A program made the translations under genes and the position numbers. This document shows positions 25,570 to 35,532 of a DNA stretch of 64,000 nucleotides, piece by piece; position 1 is the first letter of the stretch; every line of letters begins with the position of its first letter. The stretch is from Bog-756 sp963835465 (GTDB lineage: Bacteria > Actinomycetota > Acidimicrobiia > Acidimicrobiales > RAAP-2). The DNA lies in assembly GCA_963835465.1 (NCBI GenBank), contig CAWIFR010000006.1:558001-622000 (forward strand), written 5' to 3'. The notes beneath the pieces are model-generated. The model saw only the letters and a list, made by a program, of their open reading frames with translations. It had not been told where the DNA came from and searched no databases.

Positions 25570-26463
25570 CCGCGTCCCCGGTCGTGGAGGCCGAGCCGTT
25601 CCTGGACGGTCTGCGGTTCGGCGAGTGCCCCCGCTGGCACGAGGGCCGCCTCTGGTTCGTGGACTTCTACGAGCGCACCGTGTCCTCGACCGATCCCGAC
25701 GGCGGCGTCCGGGTGGAGCTGGAGGTCCCCGGGGAACCGGCCGGCCTGGGTTGGCTGCCCGACGGTCGCCTGCTGGTGGTGGTCACGCAAGCCCCGCACC
25801 GTGCTCCGGCTGGAGGCCGACGGCACGCTGGTGGTCCACGGCGACCTCAATCCGCTGGCCACCTTCTACGGCAACGACATGGTGGTCGACTCGACGGGAC
25901 GGGCCTACGTGGGCAACTTCGGCTTCGATCTCGACCGGTTCATCGAGGAGCGGGGCCAGGTGGCCCTGGTGGAGCCCCCGGGACCGCCGGCCACCGTGCT
26001 CATCCGGGTCGACCCGGACGGGACCGTCCACGAGGCGGCCGCCGACCTCTCGCTTCCCCAACGGGACGGTCATCACCCCGGACGGGCGCACCCTGATCGT
26101 GGCCGAGACACTGGCCGGCCGGCTCACCGCCTTCGACATCGGGGACGATGGCTCGCTCAGCGGGCGGCGGGAGTGGGCGGCACTCCCGTGGTGCGCGCCC
26201 GACGGGATCTGCCTCGATGCAGACGGAAGGGTGTGGGTGGCCAACGCCATCACGTCGGAGTGCCTCTTGGTGGCGGAGGGGGGGAGATCGTCAGCCGGGT
26301 GAGCACCTCCCAGAACTGCTTCGCCTGCATGCTGGGGGGCGAGGACGGCCGCACGCTCTATCTGGTCACAGCGCCGACCAGCACCGAGTCCGTGGTCAGC
26401 GTGACGCGGTCCGGGCGCCTCGAACAGGCTCGGGTTGCCGTCGGGCGGGCGGGGCGTCCCTGA
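25566..26463 (+). CDS. SMP-30/gluconolactonase-family protein (three frameshifts)
   Basis: About 299 residues of a six-bladed propeller lactonase. Pieces in order: LDGLRFGECPRWHEGRLWFV with a metal-binding Glu, GEPAGLGWLPDGRLLVV, FYGNDMVVDSTGRAYVGNFG, FPNGTVITPDGRTLIVAET, and CAPDGICLDADGRVWVANA carrying the conserved Asp. The frame shifts in the four-C run at 25792-25795, near 26051-26059 and in the seven-G run at 26278-26284. Each is explained by one base, so indel errors are likelier than decay. Family members hydrolyse sugar or other lactones; the substrate is unknown. ATG 25566 overlaps the TetR stop. Confidence 0.8.
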
Positions 26464-26513
26464 CGGGACTCCCCCGGACCGGCGGGACCGGTGACGTTCC
26501 GGCGTCCGGCGCG

Positions 26514-27718
26514 TCAGCGCAGCTTGGTCAGCGACCTGCGCAGGCTGCGCACGCCCTGGCTGATCCGCTGCTCGTTCTCGATGAGGGCGAACCGCACGTG
26601 GTCGTCGCCGCCGGGTCCGAACCCCACCCCGGGCGAGGTGGCCACGTCGGCCTCTTTCACCAGGAACTTGGAGAACTCCAGCGAGCCCATCTCCCGGTAG
26701 GGCTCGGGGATGGGCGCCCAGACGAACATGGTGCCCCGGGGCGGGGTGATCTCCCACCCGATGCGGTTGAGCCCGTCGCACAGGGCGTCCCGGCGGGCCT
26801 GGTAGGTCTCGTTGATCAGCTTGGGGTAGTCGGGCGCCTCGTTCATGGCCACGATGGCGGCGATCTGGATGGGCTGGAACGTGCCGTAGTCGAGGTAGCT
26901 CTTGAGCTTGGTCAGGGCCTGGACGATGGCGGCGTTGCCGACCAGGAAGCCCACCCGCCAGCCGGCCATGGAGAAGGACTTGGTCAGGGTGTACAGCTCG
27001 ACGGCCACCTCCTTGGCCCCCGGCACCTGCAGGATCGAGGGCGGCGTGTACCCGTCGAAGGCGATGTCGGCGTAGGCGAAGTCGTGGACCAGGACGATCT
27101 CGTGCTCCTTGGCGAACTCGACCAGGCGGGTCATCCAGGCCAGGTCGACGCACTCGGTGGTGGGGTTGTGCGGGAAGGAGAGCACCACCACCCGGGGCTT
27201 GGGCCACGCCGACTCCCACGCCTCCATGAGGTTGTCGAAGAAGGCCTCGCCCGGGCTGCCGCCGTTCTCCGCCCCGGGGGCGTCGAGGCGGACGTGCCGG
27301 ACGTCGGCGCCGGCGAACAGTGGGGCGTAGATGTGGATCGGGATAGGAAGGCGACGGCACGAGCGCGGTGTCGCCCGGTCCCACCAGCACCCACATCAGG
27401 TGGGAAAGGCCCTCCTTGGCGCCGATGGTGGTGACCACCTCGGTGTCGGGGTCCAGCTCGACCTCGAACTTGCGGAGGTAGAGATCGGTGATGGCCTGGC
27501 GGATCTTGGGGATGCCGCGGCTGGCCGAGTAGCGGTGGTTGCGGGGGTTGCGCGCGGCCTCGGCCAGCTTCTCGACCGCGACGTCGGGTGAGGGGAGGTC
27601 GGGATTGCCGAAGCCCATGTCGATGACGTCCCGGCCGTTCGTGGCGGCCTGCGTCCCTCAGGTCGTTGATGGTGGCGAAGACGTACGGGGGCAGCCCGTT
27701 GATCCGGCGGAACTCCAT
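26514..27718 (-). CDS. Class I/II pyridoxal-phosphate aminotransferase (two frameshifts)
   Basis: About 401 residues, alanine/aspartate aminotransferase fold. Seen: N-terminal RRINGLPPYVFATINDLR, VIDMGFGNPDLPSPDVAVEK, RYSASRGIPKIRQAITDLY, VTTIGAKEGLSHLMWVLV, VLSFPHNPTTECVDLAWM, and VHDFAYADIAFDGY. The PLP lysine is in LYTLTKSFSMAGWRVGFLVG, and the carboxylate-binding Arg is near DDHVRFALIENEQR. The R-x-x-G-L-P-P-Y-x-F start is typical of the actinobacterial alanine-aminotransferase branch. Frames change near 27648-27653 and in the CCCGAT at 27339-27342; one base at each restores the protein. Confidence 0.83.
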
Positions 27719-27776
27719 CGCCCAAGGTTACTGCCGGTCTCCGCCGGGTCCTGACACCCCGCCGGGGGCGGCGCCC

Positions 27777-28482
27777 TCAGCGGGGAGCCCGGACGGCCCC
27801 GGCTGCCTCGGCGACGACCTCGAGTGAGTCGGGCCAGGCGCAGACCGGCCCAGGTGGCACCGGCCTCGGCCACCTCGATCAGACGGGTCGTGGCCTCGGC
27901 CACGGTCGTCCCCGACCGGTCCACCCCATGTCACCTCGAGGCCCGGCGGCCACCAGCTCGGCCACCTGCAGCGGCTCGCCCTCCCACAGGTTGACCGCCA
28001 CCGACAGGGTGCGGGCCAGCGCCACGGTCTTTGGCAGTCCTCCTCCGATCCACACCGGGATGCCCCGGTCTCGGGCGGCCGGCGGCCACCGAGGCCAGGC
28101 GGACCCGGCGCTCGGAGGCGGGCTCGAAGGGGATGCCGAAGGCCTCGTTCTCGGCCCGGCTCAGGTGGTCGCCGGTGCCGAGACCGGCGATGAGCCGCCC
28201 GTCACTGAGGGAGGCCAGACCGGCCAGCACCGCGACCAGCACGTCGTCGGGCAAGAGCCCGATCCTGGCCACCAGCGGCCCGATGGCGATGGTGGAGGTG
28301 GAGGCGGCCAGAGCCCCGAGCAGCGGTCCCGAGGAGAGGGCGGGCCGGCCGGGCTGGCCCATCGGCCAGAGGTGGTCGAAGCAGAACACGCCGTCGATGC
28401 CCAGGGCCTCGGCCCGGCGGGCCGCCTCCAGTGCCGAGTCGGCCTCGTCGCGGAACTGGGGCAGGGTGATGCCGACCTTCAC
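27777..28482 (-). CDS. LLM-class flavin-dependent (F420-type) oxidoreductase (several frameshifts)
   Basis: About 235 residues after joining frames. The luciferase-like fold is recognisable: MKVGITLPQFRDEADSALEA, EALGIDGVFCFDHLWPMG, LGALAASTSTIAIGPLVARI, DGRLIAGLGTGDHLSRAENE, and, after a shift, GIPVWIGGGLPKTVALART. Many actinobacterial members use F420. Frame breaks lie near 28078-28088, 27940-27947, 27905-27925 and 27845-27857. The most likely stop is the TGA at 27777-27779. It is shorter than most family members (about 290), which may reflect a real subfamily or a misplaced end. Confidence 0.68.
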
Positions 28483-28516
28483 CGCTCGTCGCCGACCCCG
28501 GCAGGTCCGATCCCGG

Positions 28517-28959
28517 TCACGCCGTCGATTCGACCCGGGCCTTCAGCTCCCGCAGGGCGATGGACATGATCCGGCTCTGGGCCCTCATCTTGATGAAGCC
28601 GGGGAGCGGAACCTTCATCTCCACTTCGAGGTGGTAGTTGACCTCGGTGCCTCCGTCCCCGCCGGGGGCGAAGACATACCGACCGTCCAGCTTGGAGGTG
28701 ATGTCCCCCCGGGTCTGCACCCACGAGAGCACCCGGGGGCCTCGCCGTAGTCGTAGGCCAAGGTGTAGCTGGTGCTCCGTCCGAAGGCGGCGGCCCGGAA
28801 CGTCACCAGCTCGGGCCGGCCCTGGTCGTCACGGGACTCGATCGTCACGTCCTTGATGTCGGCCGCCCACTGGGGATACGACTCGATGTCGGAGCTGACC
28901 TCGAAACAGCGCTCCGGCGTAGCCGACACCACCATCCGTTCGGTGGCTTGTTCCGCCAC
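28517..28959 (-). CDS. SRPBCC/START-like protein (one frameshift)
   Basis: About 147 residues of the polyketide-cyclase/START-like fold that binds hydrophobic ligands in a helix-grip pocket. Opening: ATERMVVSATPERCFEVSSD and YPQWAADIKDVTIESRD. After a one-base shift near 28739-28745 the second half reads SWVQTRGDITSKLDGRYVF and KVPLPGFIKMRAQSRIMS. The pattern matches actinobacterial proteins often annotated as cyclase/dehydrase. The ligand is unknown. It lies between an LLM oxidoreductase and a glycosyltransferase on the same strand with small gaps. Confidence 0.78.
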
Positions 28960-29014
28960 GATCAGCCCTCCTCTTCCATCGGTCTACCGGCCGGACGTCG
29001 CGGCCGGGAGGCCC

Positions 29015-30162
29015 TCAGCCTTCCACGTCGGCCAGCGCCGCGGCCAGCCTAGGGGCGAGTTTGTCATAGTCGAAGGATGCCTCGGCCCGGCGGCGGGATG
29101 CCCGGCCCATCCGCTCGCGGAGGCCAGATCGGCCAACAGCTCGTCGATGGCCCGTGCCGCCGCACCGGCGTCGGTGGTCCGCCGGACCACCGTGCCGGTG
29201 ATCCCGTCCTCCACCGCCTCGCCGGCACCCCCCGAGCCGGCCGGCCACCTGGGGCACGCCGGCCGCCGCGGCCTCCAGGAAGACGATGCCGAACCCCTCC
29301 TGCTCCAGGCCCATCCATCGGTTGCGGCACAGCATGACGAAGACGTCGGCGGCACCCACCAGCCGGGGCAGGTCGGCGTCGGTCACCCCGCCGAGGAGGC
29401 GCACCGGAGCCGAGTACTCGGCGATGCGGCCGGCCAGGCGGTCCGAGTCACGCCCCCGCCCGGCGATGGCCACCGTCAGGTCGGGCCGTCCGGCCCGCAG
29501 GCGGACTGCCGCGTCGATGAGGACGTCCATCCCCTTCCGCGGCACCAGGCGGCTGACGCTGACCACCAGAGGTCCGTCGGCCGGGAGGCCGAGGTCGATC
29601 CGGGCCAGCGCCCTCTCGGCGGCGTCGAGGGGACGGAACCGTTGCGAGGTCCACCCCGGGGGGGATCTCCACCACCGGGGGCATGCCACCTCGTCGCGAG
29701 TGCGCGGCCGCCTCGGCCGCCGGATAGCCACCGGCCGAGACGGCCAGCCGGCTGTGGCGGAGCACATGGGCGACCAGCTGGCGACTGACCGGGAGTCGAC
29801 CCGGGGATGGCCACCTCGGCCCCGTGGAGAAGCACGGCGTAGGGGAGCCCGAGCCGGGGCCCGAGCAGGCCGAGCGGAAAGACCGGATCGAGGACCACGA
29901 GGTCCGCGCCGAACCGCTGGGCCGTGTCACGGATCCGCCGGGCCAGGCGCGGGGTCGGGGCCAGCACGCGGCTCGGCCGTCCGCTCGATGCGGATGCCCC
30001 GCTCGGCCTGGGCCCGGTCGAAGGCGTCGGCATCGGGGTGGGAGCGGGCGGTCAGCACCACGAAGGAGTCGGGGTCCATCCGGCGACCAGAGCTCCCACA
30101 GGTAGGCCTGGATGCCGCCCGACCTTGGGCGGGAAGTCGTTGGTGACCAGCAGGTGGGTCAC
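29015..30162 (-). CDS. Glycosyltransferase family 4, PimB-like (multiple frameshifts)
   Basis: About 380 residues once frames are joined. Pieces: VTHLLVTNDFPPKVGG at the N-terminus, LARRIRDTAQRFGADLVVLD, GLPYAVLLHGAEVAIPG, VVSVSRLVPRKGMDVLIDAA, VRLLGGVTDADLPRLVGAAD and GLEQEGFGIVFLEAAAAGVP. The C-terminus ends AALADVEG. This resembles mannosyltransferases of the PimB type that modify phosphatidylinositol, but specificity is not provable here. At least six frame changes are needed (near 30110, 30083, 29970, 29803, 29640, 29237 and 29112). The GTG start at 30162 overlaps the queG stop as GTGA. Confidence 0.75.
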
Positions 30163-31314
30163 GGGGCGGGCGCCACCAGGTCGTCCCGGCCCAGCCGACG
30201 GGCAGCCCAGCGGGCGTGCTCGGCGAGGAGGGGGTCGCTCGACCGCCAGCCAGTGGCGGAGGGCCGACTCGGTGCCGGCATGGGTCCCGTCGCCGCTGTT
30301 GCCCAGGGCCACCAGGGCGTTGCGGCGAAGGTAGCGGGGATCCCGGTCGGCGATGTACCAGCGGCCGTGCGCAGGCCAGCAGCTGCTCGTCGGTGGCCCC
30401 GAGGAGGTCGAGCAGGTCGACCGCGGCCGGGGTCCTCGTCGGGGAGCGGCGGAGGTGGGTCCCGGCGGTCGGCGATCCGGTTGATGGGACAGACCTGCTG
30501 GCACTCGTCGCAGCCGTAGATGCGGTCACCCAGCGCCTCGCGGTACTCCTCGGGGAAGGGGCCCGGGGCCTGGACCAGCCAGGCCAGGCACCGGCGGGCG
30601 TCGACGCACTCCCGGCGCAACCAGGGCGCCGGTCGGGCAGGCGGTCATGCACCGGGTGCAGCTCCCGCACCCCTCGGCGTGGGCGGCGGCTCGGACCGGT
30701 CGGGTCGGAGGGGGGCGTCGGTGACCACCGAGCCCAGGACGAACCACGAGCCCGGACCCGGGAGGAGGAGGAGGGAGTTCTTCCCGAACCAGCCGAGGCC
30801 GGCCCGGTGGGCGGCGGCCCGGTCGACCAGGGCGTTGTCGTCGCAAGACCACCGAGGCCCGCCAACCCGAGGGACCGGAGGTGGTCGGCGACGGGGCCGA
30901 GGGCCCGCGCGGAGCGACCCGTAGTGGTCGGAACGGGCGTAGCGGGCCACCCGTCCCTCGATCGGGTGGACGGCGGGGTCCGGACCGGCTGGTCCACCGG
31001 CTCGGGTCGGCTTCGGGCCGACGGTAGCTCCAGGCCCCGACGACCAGGGACCGGGCCCCGGGGAGGATTCGGGACGGATCGGTCGAGCGGTCGGGATTCC
31101 GGTAGGTGAACTGCATCTCGGCGTGCAGGCCCTGTTGCGCGGCGCTGAAACAGGTGCCGGCGAGTCTCTTCGAAGACCTCGGTCGTGGTGATGCCGACCG
31201 AGTGCAGGCCGGCGGCCCGGCCGATCTCCACCAGAACGCGGCCGAGCCCCGGGCCGCGTCGCCGTCGGACGGTCCCTCCAGGTCGGGCGGGTCGGAGAGC
31301 TGGGCTCGGGGCAC
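30159..31314 (-). CDS. queG: Epoxyqueuosine reductase (multiple frameshifts)
   Basis: About 385 residues after joining frames. This cobalamin- and iron-sulphur-dependent enzyme reduces epoxyqueuosine in tRNA to queuosine. Diagnostic motifs: LVEIGRAAGLHSVGIT at the N-terminus, AHRAGLGWFGKNSLLL, the first 4Fe-4S site GCGSCTRCMTACPTGAL, and the second YGCDECQQVCPIN. The C-terminal HEAT-like piece RYLRRNALVALGNSG is present. At least eight frame changes occur along the gene, the densest in the window. That both iron-sulphur motifs are perfectly preserved argues for base-calling errors over decay. GTG 31314 is the most likely start. Confidence 0.82.
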
Positions 31315-31397
31315 GCCCCCATGCTCGCACGGCGCCGGCGGCGATCCGGTATCACGGCGCGGTGGCCGGTCCCAGCCCCCGAGTTCGATGGGTCCGC

Positions 31398-31700
31398 TCA
31401 GCCAACGTCGCGTGAGTGACGAACGCCGGGGACCAGACCGGCCTGCTCCAGGAGTCGCACGGCGCGGGCCTCCTCGACATCGACCACGATGGCATCCTCG
31501 GGCTCCCGTCCGACGATGAACGACACCACACAGTCGTCGCAGACCGACGTGTGCCGGTGCACGCAGTCCGCGCAGTCGATGGTGAATGCGGCCGGCGGAT
31601 CGCCGCCGAGCCGCGATTCCGGGCCGGACAACGAGACGGGAACGGGGGTGAACGGCACGGTGCAGCCTCCAGGGATGGTTGGTTCGATTGCGGTCTCCAT
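31398..31700 (-). CDS. Small cysteine-rich protein, unknown function
   Basis: 100 residues. The centre carries two CxxC motifs in CADCVHRHTSVCDDCVVSF, likely a zinc site, followed by IVGREPEDAIVVDVEEARAV and a short helical end. Proteins with this D-D-C-V-V-x-F-I-x-G-R-E-P pattern occur in actinobacteria without assigned function. The frame is intact although the genes on both sides are broken. Upstream of queG on the same strand, with an 83-base gap. Confidence 0.7.
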   Translation of the reverse strand: METAIEPTIPGGCTVPFTPVPVSLSGPESRLGGDPPAAFTIDCADCVHRHTSVCDDCVVSFIVGREPEDAIVVDVEEARAVRLLEQAGLVPGVRHSRDVG

Positions 31701-31864
31701 GTCCCGCCATCATGAGGCGAGGGTGTGACACCATCCGAACTGGGATGTCGTGCCGGGTCGGCCGCCTGCCACCACGACCGGTTCCGGGGTCGGGGTCGGT
31801 CGACCACCCGGACCACCGGCCGTCCCCGGTGGACACCGCCACCGTCCGGACGCGATTGACCGCG

Positions 31865-32786
31865 TCAGTACCCGGCGTCGGGGTCGACCAGGCCCACGAG
31901 CTCCTGGCCGGCCCCGAACCGAACCACGTTGGTGCGGATGCGCTCGGCGAGGAGAGGCCGGATCATCTCGATGGTGTCCGCGGTATGAGGTGTGATGATG
32001 CAGTTGGACAGCCCCCAGAGGGGATGGCCGTCGGGCAGCGGCTCGGGATCGGTCACGTCGAGCGCCGCCCCGGCGATGGAGCCGGCAGCCGAGCGCGGCC
32101 ACCAGGGCGTCGGTGTCCACGTGCGGACCCCGGGCCACGTTGACCAGCCACGTCGTGTCATCCATCCGGTCGAGCTGGCGGGCACCGATGATGCCGGTGG
32201 TCTCCGGCGTGAGGGCCAGCGCCAGGTAGACCACCAGGGACCCGGGCAGTACCGCGTCCAGCTCGCTCACCGGTACCGTCCTGGCCGCCCCCGGCATGGG
32301 CTGCTCCTTGCGACGGACCACCGTGGCCTCCACCCGGAACGGGGCCAGCTGCTCGAGCAGCTTGGCGGTGATCCCGCCGCCCCCGAGAATGGTCACCCGC
32401 TGGTCGTAGAGACTGGTGCCGGCGGCCTGGCCCCACGAGCGCGCCGCGATGCGGGTGGGCAGGTGCCGGAGGCCGGCCAGGGAGAGCGCCAGGGCGTGCT
32501 CGGCCACGGGTTCGGCATAGGACCCCTTGGCGCAGGTCCACAGGTGGTCGTGGTCGATCAGGCCGTGCGCGAGGACCTTCTCCACCCCGGCGAACGGCAG
32601 CTGCACCCAACGCAGGGTGGGGGTGCCCGCCACCTGCTTGGCCAGGCCCTCGACCTCCATGGGGTCCAGCCAGACCAGCGCGTCGGGCTCCTCGTTGATG
32701 TCGACCAACGTCCCGCCACCGGCGACGATGGCATCGGTGGCGAACGTGGCGTGCTGGGGTCCGAGGGCGACGCGGGGTGAAGGCAT
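31865..32786 (-). CDS. D-isomer-specific 2-hydroxyacid dehydrogenase (one frameshift)
   Basis: About 307 residues, an NAD(P)-dependent dehydrogenase interconverting 2-oxoacids and D-2-hydroxyacids. Seen: LRWVQLPFAGVEKVLAHG, EPVAEHALALSLAGLRHLP, the nucleotide-binding turn VTILGGGGITAKLLEQLAPF, ETTGIIGARQLDRM, WLVNVARGPHVDTDALVAAL with the catalytic Arg, and, after a shift near 32092-32096, AGAALDVTDPEPLPDGHPLW with the catalytic Glu, then NCIITPHTADT with the His. One base restores the frame. The substrate is not evident. Confidence 0.83.
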
Positions 32787-32933
32787 CGACGCACATTATC
32801 CATCCCGTCGGCGGACCGGCGCCCCGGCGCACGGCTCTGCCGGCCGGCGGAGCAGGCGTTGCCGTCCCGCATTTGATTCAATGGGGGCGCCGGCGGCCGA
32901 CCGCGGGGCACTCGGACCGATCGGGGGATACGA

Positions 32934-34493
32934 ATGATCGTGCAGTTCAATGTCCGGGACTTCCTGGACCGGGCCGAGGTGGCCTTTCCGGACCGGGTCG
33001 GGCTGATTGACGAGCCCGAGCAGCCGGCCGCGCCCTGGGCGCCACAGACGTTCGCCGAACTGGCCGGTCGGGCCAGGGCCCAGGCCGTGGGGCTGGACCG
33101 ACTGGGCATCGGGCCCGGCGAGCGGGTGGCCGTCGTGTCGCACAACTCCTCCCGACTGCTCACGTCCTTCTTCGGGGTGTGCGGCTGGGGCCGCATCCTG
33201 GTGCCGATCAACTTCCGCCTGGCCCGGGCCGAGATCGAGTACATCGTGGAGCACTCGGGCGCATCGGTACTGCTGGTCGACCCGGAGATCGGGGCCCAAC
33301 TCGCCGGCATCGACGTCAAGCACCGTTTCGTCCTCGGGGCCGAGAGCGATGAGGTGCTGTTCCCCGCCGAGGCGGCCGGGCCGCCGGGATCGGCCAACGC
33401 CCCCGACCACTGGGAGGCCGACGAGAACGCCACCGCCACCCTCAACTACACCTCGGGGACCACGGCCCGGCCCAAAGGCGTGCAGTTGACCCACCGCAAC
33501 TGCTGGGTCAACGCCTCCATGTTCGGTTGGCACATGCAGGTGGCCGACGACGACGTCTACCTCCACACCCTCCCCATGTTCCACGCCAACGGATGGGGAA
33601 TGCCCTGGGCGACCGCAGGCATGGGCTGCCCCCAGGTGGCCCTCCGCAAGGTCGACGGCACCGAGATCCTCCGGCGGGTGGAGCAGCACGGCGTGACGCT
33701 GCTCTGCGCAGCTCCGGCGGTGGTCAACGCCGTCCTCGACGCCGCACCCGAGTGGGACGGACCGATCCCCGGCCGGGACCGCACCCGGATCGTGGTGGCC
33801 GGGGCACCCCCGCCCAGCCGGACCATCGAGCGGGTCCAGTCCGAGCTGGGCTGGCAGTTCAACCAGATCTACGGGCTCACCGAGACCTCCCCCCTGCTCA
33901 CCGTCAACCGGCACCGGTCCGAGTGGGACGAGCACGATGCCGGGCTCCGGGCCAGGAAGCTCATGCGGGCCGGCGCCCCGGCCGTGGGGACCACCGTCCG
34001 GGTGGACGACGACGGCGAGGTGGTGGTCAAGAGCAACACGGTCATGGCGGGTTACTGGAACCAGCCCGAGGAGACCGAGCGGGCGCTGGCCGGGGGTTGG
34101 TTCCACACCGGAGACGGTGGGCTCATTGACGACGAGGGACACCTCAGCATCCTCGACCGGAAGAAGGATGTGATCATCACCGGCGGGGAGAACGTCTCGT
34201 CCATCGAGGTGGAGGACGCCGTCTTCTCCATGGACGGGGTGGCCGAGGTGGCGGTGATCGGCGTCCCCGACGAGCGATGGGGCGAGATGGTCATTGCCCT
34301 GGTGGTGCCGGTGGAGGGCGCCCCCCTGACCGAGGAGACGGTCATCGCCCACTGCCGCACGCTGCTCGCCGGCTACAAGTGCCCCAAGCGGGTGGAGCTC
34401 CGCGTCGAGCTGCCACGAACCGCCACCGGCAAGCTTCAGAAGTTCCGGCTCCGAGCCCCCTACTGGGAGGGGCTGGACCGGCAGGTCAACTGA
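32934..34493 (+). CDS. AMP-dependent acyl-CoA synthetase/ligase
   Basis: 519 residues, intact. An ANL-superfamily enzyme that activates a carboxylic acid to acyl-AMP and then acyl-CoA. Motifs: phosphate loop NYTSGTTARPKGVQLTHRN (about 170-188), LPMFHANGWGMPW, the gate/A5 region QFNQIYGLTETSPLLT, the A7 motif GGWFHTGDGGLIDDEGHLSI, the hinge DRKKDVIITGGENVSSIEVE, and the A10 lysine in PRTATGKLQKFRLR. The closest types are medium/long-chain or aromatic acid CoA ligases. Its neighbours do not fix the substrate. ATG 32934 has GGGGGAT upstream. Confidence 0.92.
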   Translation: MIVQFNVRDFLDRAEVAFPDRVGLIDEPEQPAAPWAPQTFAELAGRARAQAVGLDRLGIGPGERVAVVSHNSSRLLTSFFGVCGWGRILVPINFRLARAEIEYIVEHSGASVLLVDPEIGAQLAGIDVKHRFVLGAESDEVLFPAEAAGPPGSANAPDHWEADENATATLNYTSGTTARPKGVQLTHRNCWVNASMFGWHMQVADDDVYLHTLPMFHANGWGMPWATAGMGCPQVALRKVDGTEILRRVEQHGVTLLCAAPAVVNAVLDAAPEWDGPIPGRDRTRIVVAGAPPPSRTIERVQSELGWQFNQIYGLTETSPLLTVNRHRSEWDEHDAGLRARKLMRAGAPAVGTTVRVDDDGEVVVKSNTVMAGYWNQPEETERALAGGWFHTGDGGLIDDEGHLSILDRKKDVIITGGENVSSIEVEDAVFSMDGVAEVAVIGVPDERWGEMVIALVVPVEGAPLTEETVIAHCRTLLAGYKCPKRVELRVELPRTATGKLQKFRLRAPYWEGLDRQVN

Positions 34494-34502
34494 ACGGCCA
34501 AC

Positions 34503-35486
34503 TCAACGACTCGGCGCCGGCGGCCCGGGCCCAGCACCCACCCGGACCGATGCCAGCGATGCTGCTCCGGCGCCGCCGTCCTCCAACCACGCCCTGATCA
34601 TCCCGGCCGTCCATGCCGGTGCCTCCAGCATGGGCACGTGGCCCACGTCGGGGGCCACCTCGAACCGCCAGGCGGGGTGAGAGGCGTGCATGCGCCGGGC
34701 CGAGGCCAGGGGCACCAGCACGTCCCGGGCCCCCTGGATCAGCAGGGTCGGCTGCTGCACCCGACCCAGGCGGTCCATGGTCCGGGCGGGTCGGGCCACG
34801 AGCAGGGACAGGGAGCGGGCCGACCGGAGGTAGGCCTCGTCAGCTGCGGCCCGGTCCAGTCGCTCGGTCAGCTGGATATGGGCCTCGACCACCTCGGCCG
34901 GCACCCGGGACGGGTCGACGCAGCAGACGCCGAGCACCCGGCGAACGGTCTGCTCGGCGGTCGTGCGCTGCCGACGCTGGGTGAGGTAGGTCTCGCCTAC
35001 GCCGGGCACCGCGCACAGGAGGAAGTTGGCCACCACTCGGGGGTGGACCAGACCCAGGCGAGAGGTAGGCAGGGCCGGGTCCACGAGGACGAGGCCGGCC
35101 ACGCTGTCCGGTTCGTCGGCCGCCTGGAGCGCGCCCACCAACCCACCCATCGAGTTGCCCATCACGATGGCCGGTCCCCTGCCTGGACGTTCGGCGGCCA
35201 GGACGGCCAGGACCCCGCTGAGCAGCCGCCGGTGGCCCTCCATGTCGGCGGTGCGGCCGGCTCCCGGCGTCAGCCCGTGGCCCAGCAGGTCGAGCGCCAC
35301 CACCCGGGCGTGCGGACGGAGCCGAGGCCCGATGGCCGACCAGTTGAGATGGGAGCCACCCAACCCGTGCAGGGCCACGACGAGCGGACCGTCGGGTGGA
35401 CCGCCCATATCCAGCACATGGGCCGGACCGTCCACGTCCAGTAGCCGCGACCGGGCGCCGACAGGGAAGGGTGCGCTCACCGACAC
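34503..35486 (-). CDS. Alpha/beta hydrolase
   Basis: 327 residues of the alpha/beta hydrolase fold. The oxyanion-hole region is LVVALHGLGGSHLNWSAIGP; the nucleophile elbow is GNSMGG; the acid Asp lies in LLIQGARDVLVPLASARRMH; and the His is in PDVGHVPMLEAP. The cap domain (about 150-230) is helical. Without a closer family the reaction is undefined (esterase, lactonase or C-C hydrolase). Convergent with the acyl-CoA ligase, nine bases apart. Confidence 0.87.
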   Translation of the reverse strand: MSVSAPFPVGARSRLLDVDGPAHVLDMGGPPDGPLVVALHGLGGSHLNWSAIGPRLRPHARVVALDLLGHGLTPGAGRTADMEGHRRLLSGVLAVLAAERPGRGPAIVMGNSMGGLVGALQAADEPDSVAGLVLVDPALPTSRLGLVHPRVVANFLLCAVPGVGETYLTQRRQRTTAEQTVRRVLGVCCVDPSRVPAEVVEAHIQLTERLDRAAADEAYLRSARSLSLLVARPARTMDRLGRVQQPTLLIQGARDVLVPLASARRMHASHPAWRFEVAPDVGHVPMLEAPAWTAGMIRAWLEDGGAGAASLASVRVGAGPGPPAPSR

Positions 35487-35532
35487 GAGGCTACCGGCCG
35501 CCGAGGTGACCGGTTCCGGTCGCCGCCCGGGA

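Noticed and set aside
25783..27618. 611-residue open frame on the minus strand
   Set aside because: Only its first part is the aminotransferase; the rest is antisense to the SMP-30 gene and arises from a frame break.
32796..34352. 518-residue minus-strand frame opposite the acyl-CoA ligase
   Set aside because: Antisense shadow in GC-rich DNA with His/Gly/Val-rich nonsense composition; the plus-strand ligase has every family motif.
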